64,000 bases of DNA, taken from contig AP035880.1 of assembly GCA_045866215.1 (NCBI GenBank), positions 5,084,001-5,148,000 on the forward strand, written 5' to 3'. Shown here piece after piece: positions 25,685 to 34,117 of the stretch. Source of the DNA: Croceivirga sp009797885. Its GTDB lineage: Bacteria; Bacteroidota; Bacteroidia; Flavobacteriales; Flavobacteriaceae. Position 1 is the first letter of the stretch, and every line of letters begins with the position of its first letter. The position numbers were made by a program, and so were the translations under genes. The notes under the pieces were generated by a model, which saw only the letters and a list, made by a program, of their open reading frames with translations, was not told where the DNA came from and did not search any database.

Positions 25685-26428
25685 ATGGTGCATGTACATC
25701 ACATAAACTGCGTTCAAATAGAATCGCCTTTTGGTCCTGCTATCGGTCATTGTGTTTTGATCGAAACGCTTCAAGGACTTACACTCATTGATGCCGGATT
25801 GGGAATGGCGGAAACCAAGGCTCCCGAAAAAAGACTGGGAAGGGAGTTGGTTGAAATTACAGGATTCAAATTTGACGAAAATCTTACGGCAATTCGGCAA
25901 ATTGAGCAACTAGGTTTAGACCCGAAAAGTGTAAACCATATAGTTTGCTCCCATCTTGATCCGGATCATATCGGAGGGCTCGCGGACTTTCCCAAAGCTA
26001 AAGTTCATGTTTCCAAGGAAGAGTATGTGAGCTTTCAAAATGGCCACAAACGATATTTGCCCCAACAACTATCCCATGGGCCCAAAATTGAGCTTTATGA
26101 AAAAAACGACAGTGAATGGTTTGGCCTCCCTGCCAGAAAAGTGAATCTGGATTTCGAAATCTATTTGATACCCTTGTTCGGACATACCCTTGGACATTGC
26201 GGTATAGCATACAGAACCAACGGACAGTGGACATTTTACGTTGGGGATGCATATTACCTAAAGGCCGAACTGCAAGATAAAAATCACCCAGTAGACCAAT
26301 TGGCGACCCTAAGGGCAATGGACAATTTCATAAGAAAAGAATCTTTGGAAAAGGTAAGAAAGGTTATCAGGAAACATGGCCATGATATGGTGTATTTTGG
26401 CTACCACGATCCAACGGAGTTCCAATAA
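25685..26428 (+). CDS. MBL-fold metallo-hydrolase
   Basis: A 247-aa metallo-beta-lactamase-fold hydrolase without a signal peptide, so probably cytosolic. The metal-binding motifs are complete: CSHLDPDHIGG (HxDxDH type), LFGHTLGHCG and FYVGDAYYL. Members of this quorum-quenching-lactonase-like or glyoxalase II-like group act on varied esters and lactones, and the sequence alone does not name the substrate. It follows an AraC regulator gene in the same direction, which probably controls it. Confidence 0.88.
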   Translation: MVHVHHINCVQIESPFGPAIGHCVLIETLQGLTLIDAGLGMAETKAPEKRLGRELVEITGFKFDENLTAIRQIEQLGLDPKSVNHIVCSHLDPDHIGGLADFPKAKVHVSKEEYVSFQNGHKRYLPQQLSHGPKIELYEKNDSEWFGLPARKVNLDFEIYLIPLFGHTLGHCGIAYRTNGQWTFYVGDAYYLKAELQDKNHPVDQLATLRAMDNFIRKESLEKVRKVIRKHGHDMVYFGYHDPTEFQ

Positions 26429-26559
26429 AAGTAACCTTTTTTGAAGTACCTCAGCTTCTTTCCAACCTATAAAAAAATTGGCTTAGGAATGTAACTTTTC
26501 TGGTTTCGGGAAGTATCCTCTTCATTAAGAATAAACAAATCCCGAAAATTCGGAAAATC

Positions 26560-27786
26560 ATGAAGAATATTTTATACCCATTTTTAATAATCCCTATGCT
26601 GCTAGCCTGTCAATTGAAAAATGGACAACCTTCTAGTGGTGAAGTCTCCGTCTCAGCGTCAGCACACATTATGGAAAGAGTTGAAAATAACATTCTTCCA
26701 TTGAAAAAAGAAGGAGAGATTCAAGAACCCCAACCTCAGACTGTTCTAAACCGGATGGGGGAATACGGAATCCATGGAGTAAGCATTGCTGTTTTTGACA
26801 ATAACGAAATAGTATGGGCCAAAGGATATGGGGTAAGTGATAAAAGCTCAGAAGAAGCCGTGGATACGACTACAGTCCTTCAAGCTGCATCAATTTCAAA
26901 ACCAGTGACAAGTGTAGGAGCATTTAGACTTATTGAAGAGGGTAAAATGAACCTATATGAAGATGTAAATCTTCAATTAAAAAGATGGCAGATACCGATA
27001 AATGGATTTACTTCAGAACAAAAGGTTACTCCGGCACGTATAATGAGCCATATGTCGGGTTTAAGCACTCCGGGATTTGTTGGTTATTATCAAGGAGCTG
27101 AACTTCCTAGTCTTAGAGAAATAGTTGAAGGTGGTCCACTATCGAACTCTGACCCGATTAAGGTATTATAAGAACCTGGGAAGTCAGAGAGTTATTCAGG
27201 TGGAGGATTTATCGTCCTTCAAATGTTAATGGAAGATGTTTCTAAAGAGGATTTTTCTGGGTTGCTATCAAATCTGGTTTTACAACCAGCCGGAATGATT
27301 AATAGCACTTTTGAAAATCCTTTGTCCAAGAAATTGGAAGCTCAAGCTTCAAAGGGTTATTTAAAGAATGGTGAAATGGTAGAAGGTGGCTATCTCGTGC
27401 ATCCCGAATTGGCTGCTGCAGGACTTTGGGCCACACCTTCGGATTTGGCTCGTTTTATGATACGTTTTGGTAAATCATACAGAGGGGAAAAAGGCGGTCT
27501 GGTCAAGCATGAGACTGCAAAAAAGATGTTGACCAAGATTCCTGGCACTGGAGGTATGGGTTTTGGTCTTCGAGGAGAGGGAGATACATTTCGTTTTCAA
27601 CATAGTGGAAGAAATAAAGGATTTACTTGTTATGCGGTTTCTTTCGCAAATACAGGTAGGGGTGTTGTTATAATGACAAATTCTGATGAGGGATTTCCAT
27701 TTATGCAAGAAATGTCAAAAACCATATCAAGGGAATTTAATTGGCCCGATATATGCCTTGGTGGTCTTTCGGTATCGCTGCTATGA
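26560..27786 (+). pseudogene. Serine hydrolase (beta-lactamase fold) broken by an in-frame stop and truncated at its 3' end
   Basis: Codons from 26560 encode a lipoprotein signal peptide (MLLAC) and a class C beta-lactamase-fold domain with catalytic QAASISKPVTSVG. An in-frame TAA at 27169-27171 interrupts it; reading continues in the same frame with EPGKSESYSGGGFIVLQML, matching DAVRVYKEPGESWMYSGGG of the intact paralogue at 49985. The C-terminal beta-rich domain of that paralogue is missing: after EFNWPDI near 27750 the frame runs into the tail of an FtsX-type permease read in another frame. Two separate lesions make function unlikely. Confidence 0.8.
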
Positions 27787-27875
27787 TAACATTGGGCATC
27801 GCAATTTTTACCTTGAGCTTTCAATCCATAAAAGCTGCAAATGCCAATCCTGTAAAAAGTCTACGGACAGAATAA
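27750..27875 (+). pseudogene. 3' remnant of an FtsX-type ABC permease gene
   Basis: In the frame offset from the hydrolase, codons read WWSFGIAAMITLGIAIF followed by TLSFQSIKAANANPVKSLRTE and a stop at 27873-27875. This is the standard C-terminus of FtsX-type permeases; the intact gene at 15238 ends LSWWIFLLAGIISS ... LKVAFSNPAKSLRAE. The rest of the gene is gone, so a deletion fused the hydrolase to this tail. Confidence 0.75.
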
Positions 27876-27893
27876 TCCTTTAAAAAGAACATT

Positions 27894-27962
27894 TTAAGGG
27901 AATTCTCCTTCCTTTTTGATTGGTCCCGTTAAGTCGCCGTTTAATAGTACGGTGCTTATTAG
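27894..27962 (-). pseudogene. Relic of the small protein family seen at 14881-15045
   Basis: A 23-codon minus-strand segment bounded by stops reads ISTVLLNGDLTGPIKKEGEFP. It aligns to residues 22-42 of the 54-aa protein at 14881-15045 with 9 of 21 identities. The DNA is also alignable over about 40 bases. It lies just after the permease remnant, which supports a link between this family and FtsX-type permeases. Confidence 0.45.
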
Positions 27963-28014
27963 CTAAAACCACTTAACAATGGGTGGTTAGCCAATTGGAG
28001 AAAGAAGGGTCCAC

Positions 28015-29439
28015 CTAGAACTTGTAAGCAATCGAAACGTTCAAAAAATCAGCCACCTCCGACGGGCTCGGGTTCTGCTCGATAGCTCCTCTCCCAAAAA
28101 AATGGGCATAAGTGGCCAAGACGGATATATTCCGGTTCACCTTCCAGAAAAATTCCGTATTCGCTTGACTTCCCAAATAGTTCTCATTTCCAATCGATAA
28201 TGGATTGTTAGGTAACCCGTTTGGGGCGTACGTTCCATCCGCTGTACTTGGCCTCCAGTACCAAGACCAATCCAGCACCAATTGCATATCCTTGGCAGGT
28301 TTGAGTATTAATTCGGGATGGACACTGGCAAGATTTGCCGCCGCAAACGCCGCTGCACCCCTAAAGTATCCCTGCCTCGGAAATAGTACATTAACCGTGT
28401 TTAGGTCCAAATCGTCCGAATCACGGTCGCCACTTATGTAGTCCGCTTTAAGCCCTATCCTTGGGGTACAGAACAGTTGTTGGAAGGTATAGCCTGCATT
28501 GAAGCCACCACCATATGCCTTTATATTCCCTTTCCCAGCATCTTGGTCGAAGGTTCCAAACTGATAACCGCCTTCGATGTCGTAGTCAAAGTTCCCCTTA
28601 TTTCCGAAAAAGCGTGCCCCCAGTATATACCTATTTTCATCACCACTACCTTGATGGAAACGGGCGTTTTCGTTATTGTAGCCCAGAAAAAACAGGTCAT
28701 AGGTAAAATTGGTTCTTACCGTTTTGTTGGCATATAGCCCGAACAGATCCCGGCCGTTTTCAAAAATCCTGTTGTCAAAAGGGCCTCGCCGATTGTTCAC
28801 TGGACGTAGGTACAAAAGGTTGATGTCCCATTTGCTCCAATTTATTAAAGTTCGTATTCCGTCGAAGCTCAACCGGGTATTTGGCCCTTCCCGCATAGTG
28901 ATCAATCTCGAAGCCCCTAGGACCGTTTCCTGTCTTCCTATCCTTAAAACGATATTCCCTTGGACCGTAAAATTGATTTTGATGTCCGCAAATAGCTGAT
29001 GTATAAAAGCATTGTCCTCATCAATTGGTCTTGGCCCCAACTGCCTTCCATTTTCCTGGGTACTCCCGAGCTGGCCAAACATTCTGAAGTTTTTTCCCAG
29101 ACGTACATCCGTATGCAGCATAAAACGGCTCAAGAGATAACCGTCATCCGAGGTCTGTCCCTCAAAACGGTTATTGACCCATTCATATAAAAATCGGACA
29201 TCCCCTCCAATACTGGCATAAAAGTCAGGGTCGGTCTTACTCAGCGATACGTACTTGACAGGGTCAAAAAAATCAATGTGCTGGGTACTGTCCGCCAATA
29301 AACGATAGTCTTCCAAATAGCGCAGCATCATAATGGGCTGGGATGGCTTGGGTTCGGTTTGTTGTGCCTCACCATGATAAAAGGCCATGGACCAAACCAA
29401 TGCAAACGTTAGGAGTTTTTTTAAATCTTTTGCCCTCAT
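28015..29439 (-). CDS. Alginate-export-family outer-membrane porin
   Basis: A 474-aa outer-membrane barrel protein with a signal peptide (residues 1-25) and the alginate_exp domain across most of its length. Typical blocks are FYASIGGDVRFLYEWVNN near residue 75, the NFRMFGQLGS strand, and LRIGRQETVLGASRL then REGPNTRLSFDGIR around 165-195. The protein ends in SIAYKF, an aromatic C-terminus typical of barrels. Many such porins are not linked to alginate and carry other small molecules. It is the last gene of a minus-strand series with a pirin-like protein, an MFS transporter and an AraC regulator. Confidence 0.88.
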   Translation of the reverse strand: MRAKDLKKLLTFALVWSMAFYHGEAQQTEPKPSQPIMMLRYLEDYRLLADSTQHIDFFDPVKYVSLSKTDPDFYASIGGDVRFLYEWVNNRFEGQTSDDGYLLSRFMLHTDVRLGKNFRMFGQLGSTQENGRQLGPRPIDEDNAFIHQLFADIKINFTVQGNIVLRIGRQETVLGASRLITMREGPNTRLSFDGIRTLINWSKWDINLLYLRPVNNRRGPFDNRIFENGRDLFGLYANKTVRTNFTYDLFFLGYNNENARFHQGSGDENRYILGARFFGNKGNFDYDIEGGYQFGTFDQDAGKGNIKAYGGGFNAGYTFQQLFCTPRIGLKADYISGDRDSDDLDLNTVNVLFPRQGYFRGAAAFAAANLASVHPELILKPAKDMQLVLDWSWYWRPSTADGTYAPNGLPNNPLSIGNENYLGSQANTEFFWKVNRNISVLATYAHFFGRGAIEQNPSPSEVADFLNVSIAYKF

Positions 29440-29448
29440 TCGAATAGG

Positions 29449-30273
29449 TTATAAAATTGCCAATTCCCCCATTTCACCACGCCCAAAACGACGTTTGGCG
29501 GCCTCTAACTGTTCCTGTGAGGTCATTACGTAGGGCCCACCGTAAACGATGGGTTCCTTATGGGGTTTGCCCGAAGCCAAAGTGAAGTTGATAGGGTCTT
29601 GGGCTGTTTTGATTTTTATAGTATCGCCTTCTTCGTCAAAAAGAACAAGATGCTGACTTGAAATGGTTTCTTCCGCGACCTCTCCGGAACCTGAAACCAC
29701 ATATACAAATGTCATCTCCTCTCCTTCTAACTCGATTTCTTGATAGGGCTCCAGATATACATCCAATAGAGTTACCGGGGTCACCATCTGAAGAATGGAC
29801 CTTTTGTTTCCATAGTTTCCATGTATTACCCGTACTTTTTTGCCTTCGGTTACGACTTCAGGAACCTGATTGGAATTTGCGTGCAAAGCTTTTGGAGCTA
29901 CAAGACGGTTTTTATCGGAATGGTTGACCCAAATCTGAAAACCATGGCTGTCCACCCCTGTGGTTTCGGGAACTTCATCATGCTGGATACCACTCCCCGC
30001 TTGGGTAACGTGCACGCCACCCGCATCAATGATACTGTGGTCGCCCAAACTGTCCCTGTTGATGAAACCTCCCTTGCTGTCCGGGTGTATATAGGTTATT
30101 ACCGAGACTCCTGCGTGGGGATGGGGGCCAAAAATTGGACGGTTCATATGGTATTCGGTAAAGGCCAAAAAAGGTTCAATGGGAATTTCATTGTTGAAAT
30201 GGTTGACCGTTGAAAAACCGGATCGGTTCTGCTCAAAGTGCTTTATACTGATGTGTTTTATCTGTTTTTCCAT
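29449..30273 (-). CDS. Pirin family protein
   Basis: A 274-aa bicupin. The metal-binding N-terminal cupin shows GPHPHAGVSVITYI and AGSGIQHDEVPE, which hold the histidines and glutamate that bind iron in pirins. Some bacterial pirins have quercetinase activity and others modulate metabolic enzymes; which applies here is open. It lies 11 nt after the MFS transporter gene and 9 nt before the porin gene, so the three are surely co-transcribed. Confidence 0.92.
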   Translation of the reverse strand: MEKQIKHISIKHFEQNRSGFSTVNHFNNEIPIEPFLAFTEYHMNRPIFGPHPHAGVSVITYIHPDSKGGFINRDSLGDHSIIDAGGVHVTQAGSGIQHDEVPETTGVDSHGFQIWVNHSDKNRLVAPKALHANSNQVPEVVTEGKKVRVIHGNYGNKRSILQMVTPVTLLDVYLEPYQEIELEGEEMTFVYVVSGSGEVAEETISSQHLVLFDEEGDTIKIKTAQDPINFTLASGKPHKEPIVYGGPYVMTSQEQLEAAKRRFGRGEMGELAIL

Positions 30274-30284
30274 TTTTTTTGAAT

Positions 30285-31478
30285 TTATTGGTTGTCAATT
30301 AGGGAAGTCTTTGCTTCTACTTTTCCGTTATTTTTTGTTACGAGATAAAAGATTCCTATTACACCCGAGATCATTGCCATTGCCACAAAGGTGTACCCAA
30401 GGCCCATTTTGGTTGCCAAGGGCTGTGCGAGAATCGGTGAGGCAAATTGTCCTATGAACAGTGCACTGGTAAAGAGCCCCATAATCGTCCCCCGTTGGGG
30501 AAGTGGTGTTATTTCCAATAGCCATACCGTGCCGTTGGGCATCAGCAGACCGACTCCGAACCCGCTGATCAGTAGACCTGTCAATGCAAGAACATAGGTG
30601 GTTCCGAATCCTACTATGGCATAGCCCAACGCCAATGTGACAAAGGTAATGGCGAAGAGTTTCTGAAAGGAAAGTTTCCGTTTCAAACGGGCATAAAAAC
30701 CTGCCCCGATGGCGCCGCCAATGGTAGAAAAGGCAATAGCCAATCCTGACAGGCTTGCAGATTCCGCGCCCCTTTCCTGAAGCAAGAAGGGAATCTGTAC
30801 AGGGGTCATATAGAACACCACCATTGCAATGAACAATGTTGCCAAGATTGCACCAATCTTTTGATACGGCAGATTTCGGTTATTGCCAACGGCTTTGTTA
30901 TCGTTTTTGAATTCGTCTTTTGGCTCTACCAATGAAATGGCGACCAATACCATTACGACGATTGAGAAAAGATAGATTGCAAATGGAAAACGCCAATCCA
31001 TATCGGCCAGCAAACCACCAAGACCCACAAAAACAATCCCCCCGGCTGACATGAAAAGGCTCTGTAACCCTGAAAAACTGTTCCGTTCCTCTCCGGTAAA
31101 ATAATCCCCGACCAAAGTACTGCTGACTGTCATGATGCCGCCGACGGCGACACCCAAAAAAGCCCTGCCTATCAGAATGTCATAGAGGTCATTCATCCAA
31201 AGTCCCGTGCTCCCCGCAATGGCGTAGATGGCCAACGAAATATACAATAACCGCAACCTACCGAAACGGTTGATCAACACCCCTACAAAGGGTGCTGCCA
31301 AGGCAATAAAAAGTGCGGGCAGTGTAAGGACCAATTTGGTCAGGAGTGCCGCATTGGGTACTTGGTCGAAAAGTTCGTTCATCGCAGGTAATGAAGGTGC
31401 TATGGTGGCCCCACTCATTACCGTAAGGCTAGCGGCCAATAACAATGTCAGTTTAAGAAGGCTCTGTTTTTTCATCAT
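30285..31478 (-). CDS. Major facilitator superfamily transporter
   Basis: A 397-aa inner-membrane transporter with 12 hydrophobic segments. The motif A-like region between helices 2 and 3 reads GVLINRFGRLRLLYIS, and helix 5 contains GGIVFVGLGGLLADMDWR, as in drug:proton antiporter-like MFS members (12-helix group). It may export a toxic compound or take one up together with the porin and pirin of the same run. The AraC gene upstream ends 107 nt before its start, and a 21-bp-spaced GGTCTA direct repeat lies in that gap. Confidence 0.9.
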   Translation of the reverse strand: MMKKQSLLKLTLLLAASLTVMSGATIAPSLPAMNELFDQVPNAALLTKLVLTLPALFIALAAPFVGVLINRFGRLRLLYISLAIYAIAGSTGLWMNDLYDILIGRAFLGVAVGGIMTVSSTLVGDYFTGEERNSFSGLQSLFMSAGGIVFVGLGGLLADMDWRFPFAIYLFSIVVMVLVAISLVEPKDEFKNDNKAVGNNRNLPYQKIGAILATLFIAMVVFYMTPVQIPFLLQERGAESASLSGLAIAFSTIGGAIGAGFYARLKRKLSFQKLFAITFVTLALGYAIVGFGTTYVLALTGLLISGFGVGLLMPNGTVWLLEITPLPQRGTIMGLFTSALFIGQFASPILAQPLATKMGLGYTFVAMAMISGVIGIFYLVTKNNGKVEAKTSLIDNQ

Positions 31479-31527
31479 TTTTATAATTTGATGTTACAAA
31501 GCTATCCACCAAGGAGGCGCTAGGGAA

Positions 31528-31554
31528 GGTCTAGGTTTCTGTAAAAATGGTCTA
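31528..31554 (-). promoter_or_regulatory. Candidate AraC operator upstream of the MFS operon
   Basis: GGTCTA occurs at 31528-31533 and at 31549-31554, a 21-bp centre spacing that puts both on the same helical face. This is the classic spacing of AraC-type half sites. The sites lie 50-76 nt before the MFS start codon. Confidence 0.45.
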
Positions 31555-31585
31555 TTGGTCAGAATCGATTTAGTTGGGGCTCAGT

Positions 31586-32464
31586 TCAAGCCAACGAAGC
31601 ACGAAAGGCCTTCGGACTTCTCCCTTCATGTCTTTTGAAGAACTTCCCAAAAAAGGAGGCATCCGAGAAGTGTAGTTCCCGTGCCACCTCGCTGATGTTC
31701 AAATCTACGTTTTGCAGTAGCACCTTGGCCTCTAGCATCACCATTTCATTGACCCAGTCACTTGGTGACTTGCCCGATTCTTCCTTGACGACCTGGGAGA
31801 GGTATTTGGGATTGATAAAGAGTTGGTCGGCATAGAATTGGACGCTTCGTTCCGTTCTAAAATGCTTGGCCAACAGATCTTTGAAGTTTCTGAGTATGCG
31901 ATGCCCATTGGTAATGGATACGGAAGTTTTATGGATAACGCTTTCATATATATCGGCCACTTCATGGAGCAAGGCGGATATATAGGAGCGTATAGCATCA
32001 TTCGAATGTGCCGTATTCCTGTCCTGTCTATCCGCTATAATGGAGAACAATAGCCGTAAGTGCAGTTCCTGTTTTTTGGTAATCGGAAAATTATGCGTGC
32101 CGGAAGTTCCAAAAAAAGGGAACCGTTTCAGGTAATCGATGTTTTTTAGGTCTTTGACAAAAAAATCTTTGGTAAAGAACAAGGCGGTGTTCTGAGTGCC
32201 GTTCCCACCTTCTTTCCATTGCCGGATGATTTCAGGCCCCATGGCGATCAGGGAGGGCGGGGTAACTTCATAGGACGTTAAATCAGCAACAAGGACCGTT
32301 CTCCCTCCCGTAACCAAAGAAAGGCCGTAAGTCTGGGTCCTGTAAGGCTCTTTGAGACTGAATTTTCGGGTATGCTCAGGAACGACAAAGAAATTGCGTT
32401 TTTTTTGGAAGGGCCCAAAATTCGTCCGGAGTTCATCAATGTTTAATCTGTCTATGCCGCTCAT
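31586..32464 (-). CDS. AraC family transcriptional regulator
   Basis: A 292-aa regulator. The N-terminal domain (about residues 1-175) is a cupin-like sensor (EHTRKFSLKEPYRTQTYGLS). The C-terminal double helix-turn-helix (about 190-288) shows VQFYADQLFINPKYLSQVV and ISEVARELHFSDASFFGKFF, then EGRSPKAFR. The ATG at 32464 is preferred because the residues before it are hydrophobic and not seen in this family. It heads the MFS, pirin and porin series on the same strand and probably controls it through the GGTCTA repeats. Confidence 0.9.
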   Translation of the reverse strand: MSGIDRLNIDELRTNFGPFQKKRNFFVVPEHTRKFSLKEPYRTQTYGLSLVTGGRTVLVADLTSYEVTPPSLIAMGPEIIRQWKEGGNGTQNTALFFTKDFFVKDLKNIDYLKRFPFFGTSGTHNFPITKKQELHLRLLFSIIADRQDRNTAHSNDAIRSYISALLHEVADIYESVIHKTSVSITNGHRILRNFKDLLAKHFRTERSVQFYADQLFINPKYLSQVVKEESGKSPSDWVNEMVMLEAKVLLQNVDLNISEVARELHFSDASFFGKFFKRHEGRSPKAFRASLA

Positions 32465-32786
32465 GTCCTTAAAAATAAAACACAAACTCTTAATTCTCAA
32501 TTTGCATTATTACAGAATCCCAATTTTTTTGGAAAAGTCATAACTTCATTAGGACAAGCCTACCTGGAAGTTCTGTAATTATTCTTTTATACAATCCCAT
32601 AAAACCAACCATTTACAGAACTTCTTGATATAGTTTTATGCGTACTGCTTTGATTTGCTATCAAATGAAAGTCAAAGAAGGCAGAAGTGTTGAAGTATAG
32701 TTAAAAAGGTGTCCCTTTCGGTGCCACCCAAATTTTGGGCTTCTTTGAAGCCTTAAAAACAGTCATATCATCTAATTTCTATAAGA

Positions 32787-32800
32787 CCCTCTTCCTCCGC
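32787..32800 (+). repeat. Exact 14-base copy of the tRNA-Ser 3' end (att-like)
   Basis: CCCTCTTCCTCCGC is identical to 8683-8696 of the tRNA-Ser gene and in the same orientation. The rest of the tRNA is absent. A terminator-like hairpin follows 11 bases later. This could be the far attachment site of an element inserted at the tRNA. Confidence 0.6.
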
Positions 32801-32811
32801 TTCTTTACACG

Positions 32812-32839
32812 AAAAGCCCCCTGTTTAATGGGCTTTTTT
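32812..32839 (+). terminator. Terminator-like hairpin after the tRNA-like fragment
   Basis: AAAAGCCC and GGGCTTTT form a stem with a 10-base loop and continue into a T-run. No gene ends just upstream on the plus strand, so it is probably the original tRNA terminator or a relic. Confidence 0.65.
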
Positions 32840-33101
32840 GTGGTATTGTGAGACCTACGGTCGCTTTTTCGTCTTCGCGTTGGATACTCCATATTTCGTT
32901 TATTTTAAATCCTCTGTTTTGCAAAACCAACCATTTAAAGGACATTGCCCATTTTTCCATTACATCTCTTAAAACGCAGTTTGATCAAACCATTTTTCTG
33001 AGGTTCCATGGTAGGAGTTTTTAGATTATGTATTTACTTCGTATTAAGTTTACAGAAATGAATAGGAGTTAATCAAAAAACAACTTCCATTACTTTTAAA
33101 A

Positions 33102-34016
33102 TTGGACAAAATTCAACGTCATACCATCACCGATCTATACCATACCTTGGGCATGAGCGTGGATGATGAGATTAACTTCACAATTCTAAACGTTCCTAAT
33201 ATTCACACGGAAATCCCCTTCAAATCCCCGGTTTTAAGGGCAGAGTATTTTTCTTTTATCCTGACCAAGAAAGGTTCAGGTGTGTATAAGCTTGACGACA
33301 ACACTTTCCCATTTGGGAATAAATCCATCTATTTCACCAACCCTGGGCATATCAAGTCATACGAATTGTTCTCCTCGAAAGAGGCCCAGATCATTATGTT
33401 GACGGAAAAATTCCTTCAGGAAAACGTACATCCTGAGATTTATAGCGAGTTTCCCTTTCTTCTGGCTGAGATCGTGCCCCCGAACGAACAGACCGAAACA
33501 GAGTTCAAGGAATTGGAAATGCTTTTTGATCAGGTGGACTTTGAGTTTAAAAATGATTCCAATTACAAGGATAAGATCATTGGCAATATGATATTGGTAT
33601 TGCTGATGAAGATCAAAGAACGGTTTTGGGCCAACTACAATCCCCTTGTCGAAGGTGAGCACAGCTCTAGAATTGTCAAGTCGTTCAAAAAAATACTGGA
33701 ATCCGAATTCAAAAAAATATTGGGCGACAAACAGGGACAGGTAAAACTACAGGCCCAGTACTTTGCCGAACAACTCAACCTTCATCCCAATTACCTTAAT
33801 TCCGTCCTAAAAAGCAAAACGGGCAGGACCCTCAGTGATTGGATATCCCAACGCGCCCTTTCTGTATCCAAATCCCTTTTGGTGGATTCTTCCTTATCGC
33901 TCAAAGAGATATCCTATTTGTTGGGCTATAGTGAGCCCACACACTTCAGCAGATTCTTCAAAAAGAACACAAAACTATCCCCAAGAGCCTTCAGGGCAGC
34001 CAATAAGAGCCTGTAA
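33102..34016 (+). CDS. AraC family transcriptional regulator
   Basis: A 304-aa regulator whose frame starts with TTG at 33102. The first codons read DKIQRHTITDLYHTLGM, the usual opening of this subfamily, so the TTG is kept although an ATG follows at 33153. The N-terminal cupin-like sensor (about residues 20-180) is followed by the double helix-turn-helix (about 205-300): VKLQAQYFAEQLNLHPNYLN and LKEISYLLGYSEPTHFSRFF, then TKLSPRAFR. It precedes an aldo-keto reductase, a small protein and an exported SDR on the same strand and is their likely regulator. Confidence 0.88.
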   Translation: MDKIQRHTITDLYHTLGMSVDDEINFTILNVPNIHTEIPFKSPVLRAEYFSFILTKKGSGVYKLDDNTFPFGNKSIYFTNPGHIKSYELFSSKEAQIIMLTEKFLQENVHPEIYSEFPFLLAEIVPPNEQTETEFKELEMLFDQVDFEFKNDSNYKDKIIGNMILVLLMKIKERFWANYNPLVEGEHSSRIVKSFKKILESEFKKILGDKQGQVKLQAQYFAEQLNLHPNYLNSVLKSKTGRTLSDWISQRALSVSKSLLVDSSLSLKEISYLLGYSEPTHFSRFFKKNTKLSPRAFRAANKSL

Positions 34017-34117
34017 TCTTTGAAATTGGTCAGTTTTCGTTTGGACTGGGTTCGTGAACAGCCCTTGTTCCTCGGCACCTTTGTATCAAATAATTACGAA
34101 CAATAAAAACGAAAAAA

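Larger units (their letters stand above)
32465..33101. other. Intergenic region with a tRNA-like repeat and terminator, no gene seen
   Basis: This stretch separates two divergent AraC genes. It contains the exact 14-base tRNA-Ser 3' match at 32787-32800 and a strong terminator-like hairpin at 32812-32839. No coding frame could be supported. Confidence 0.6.
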
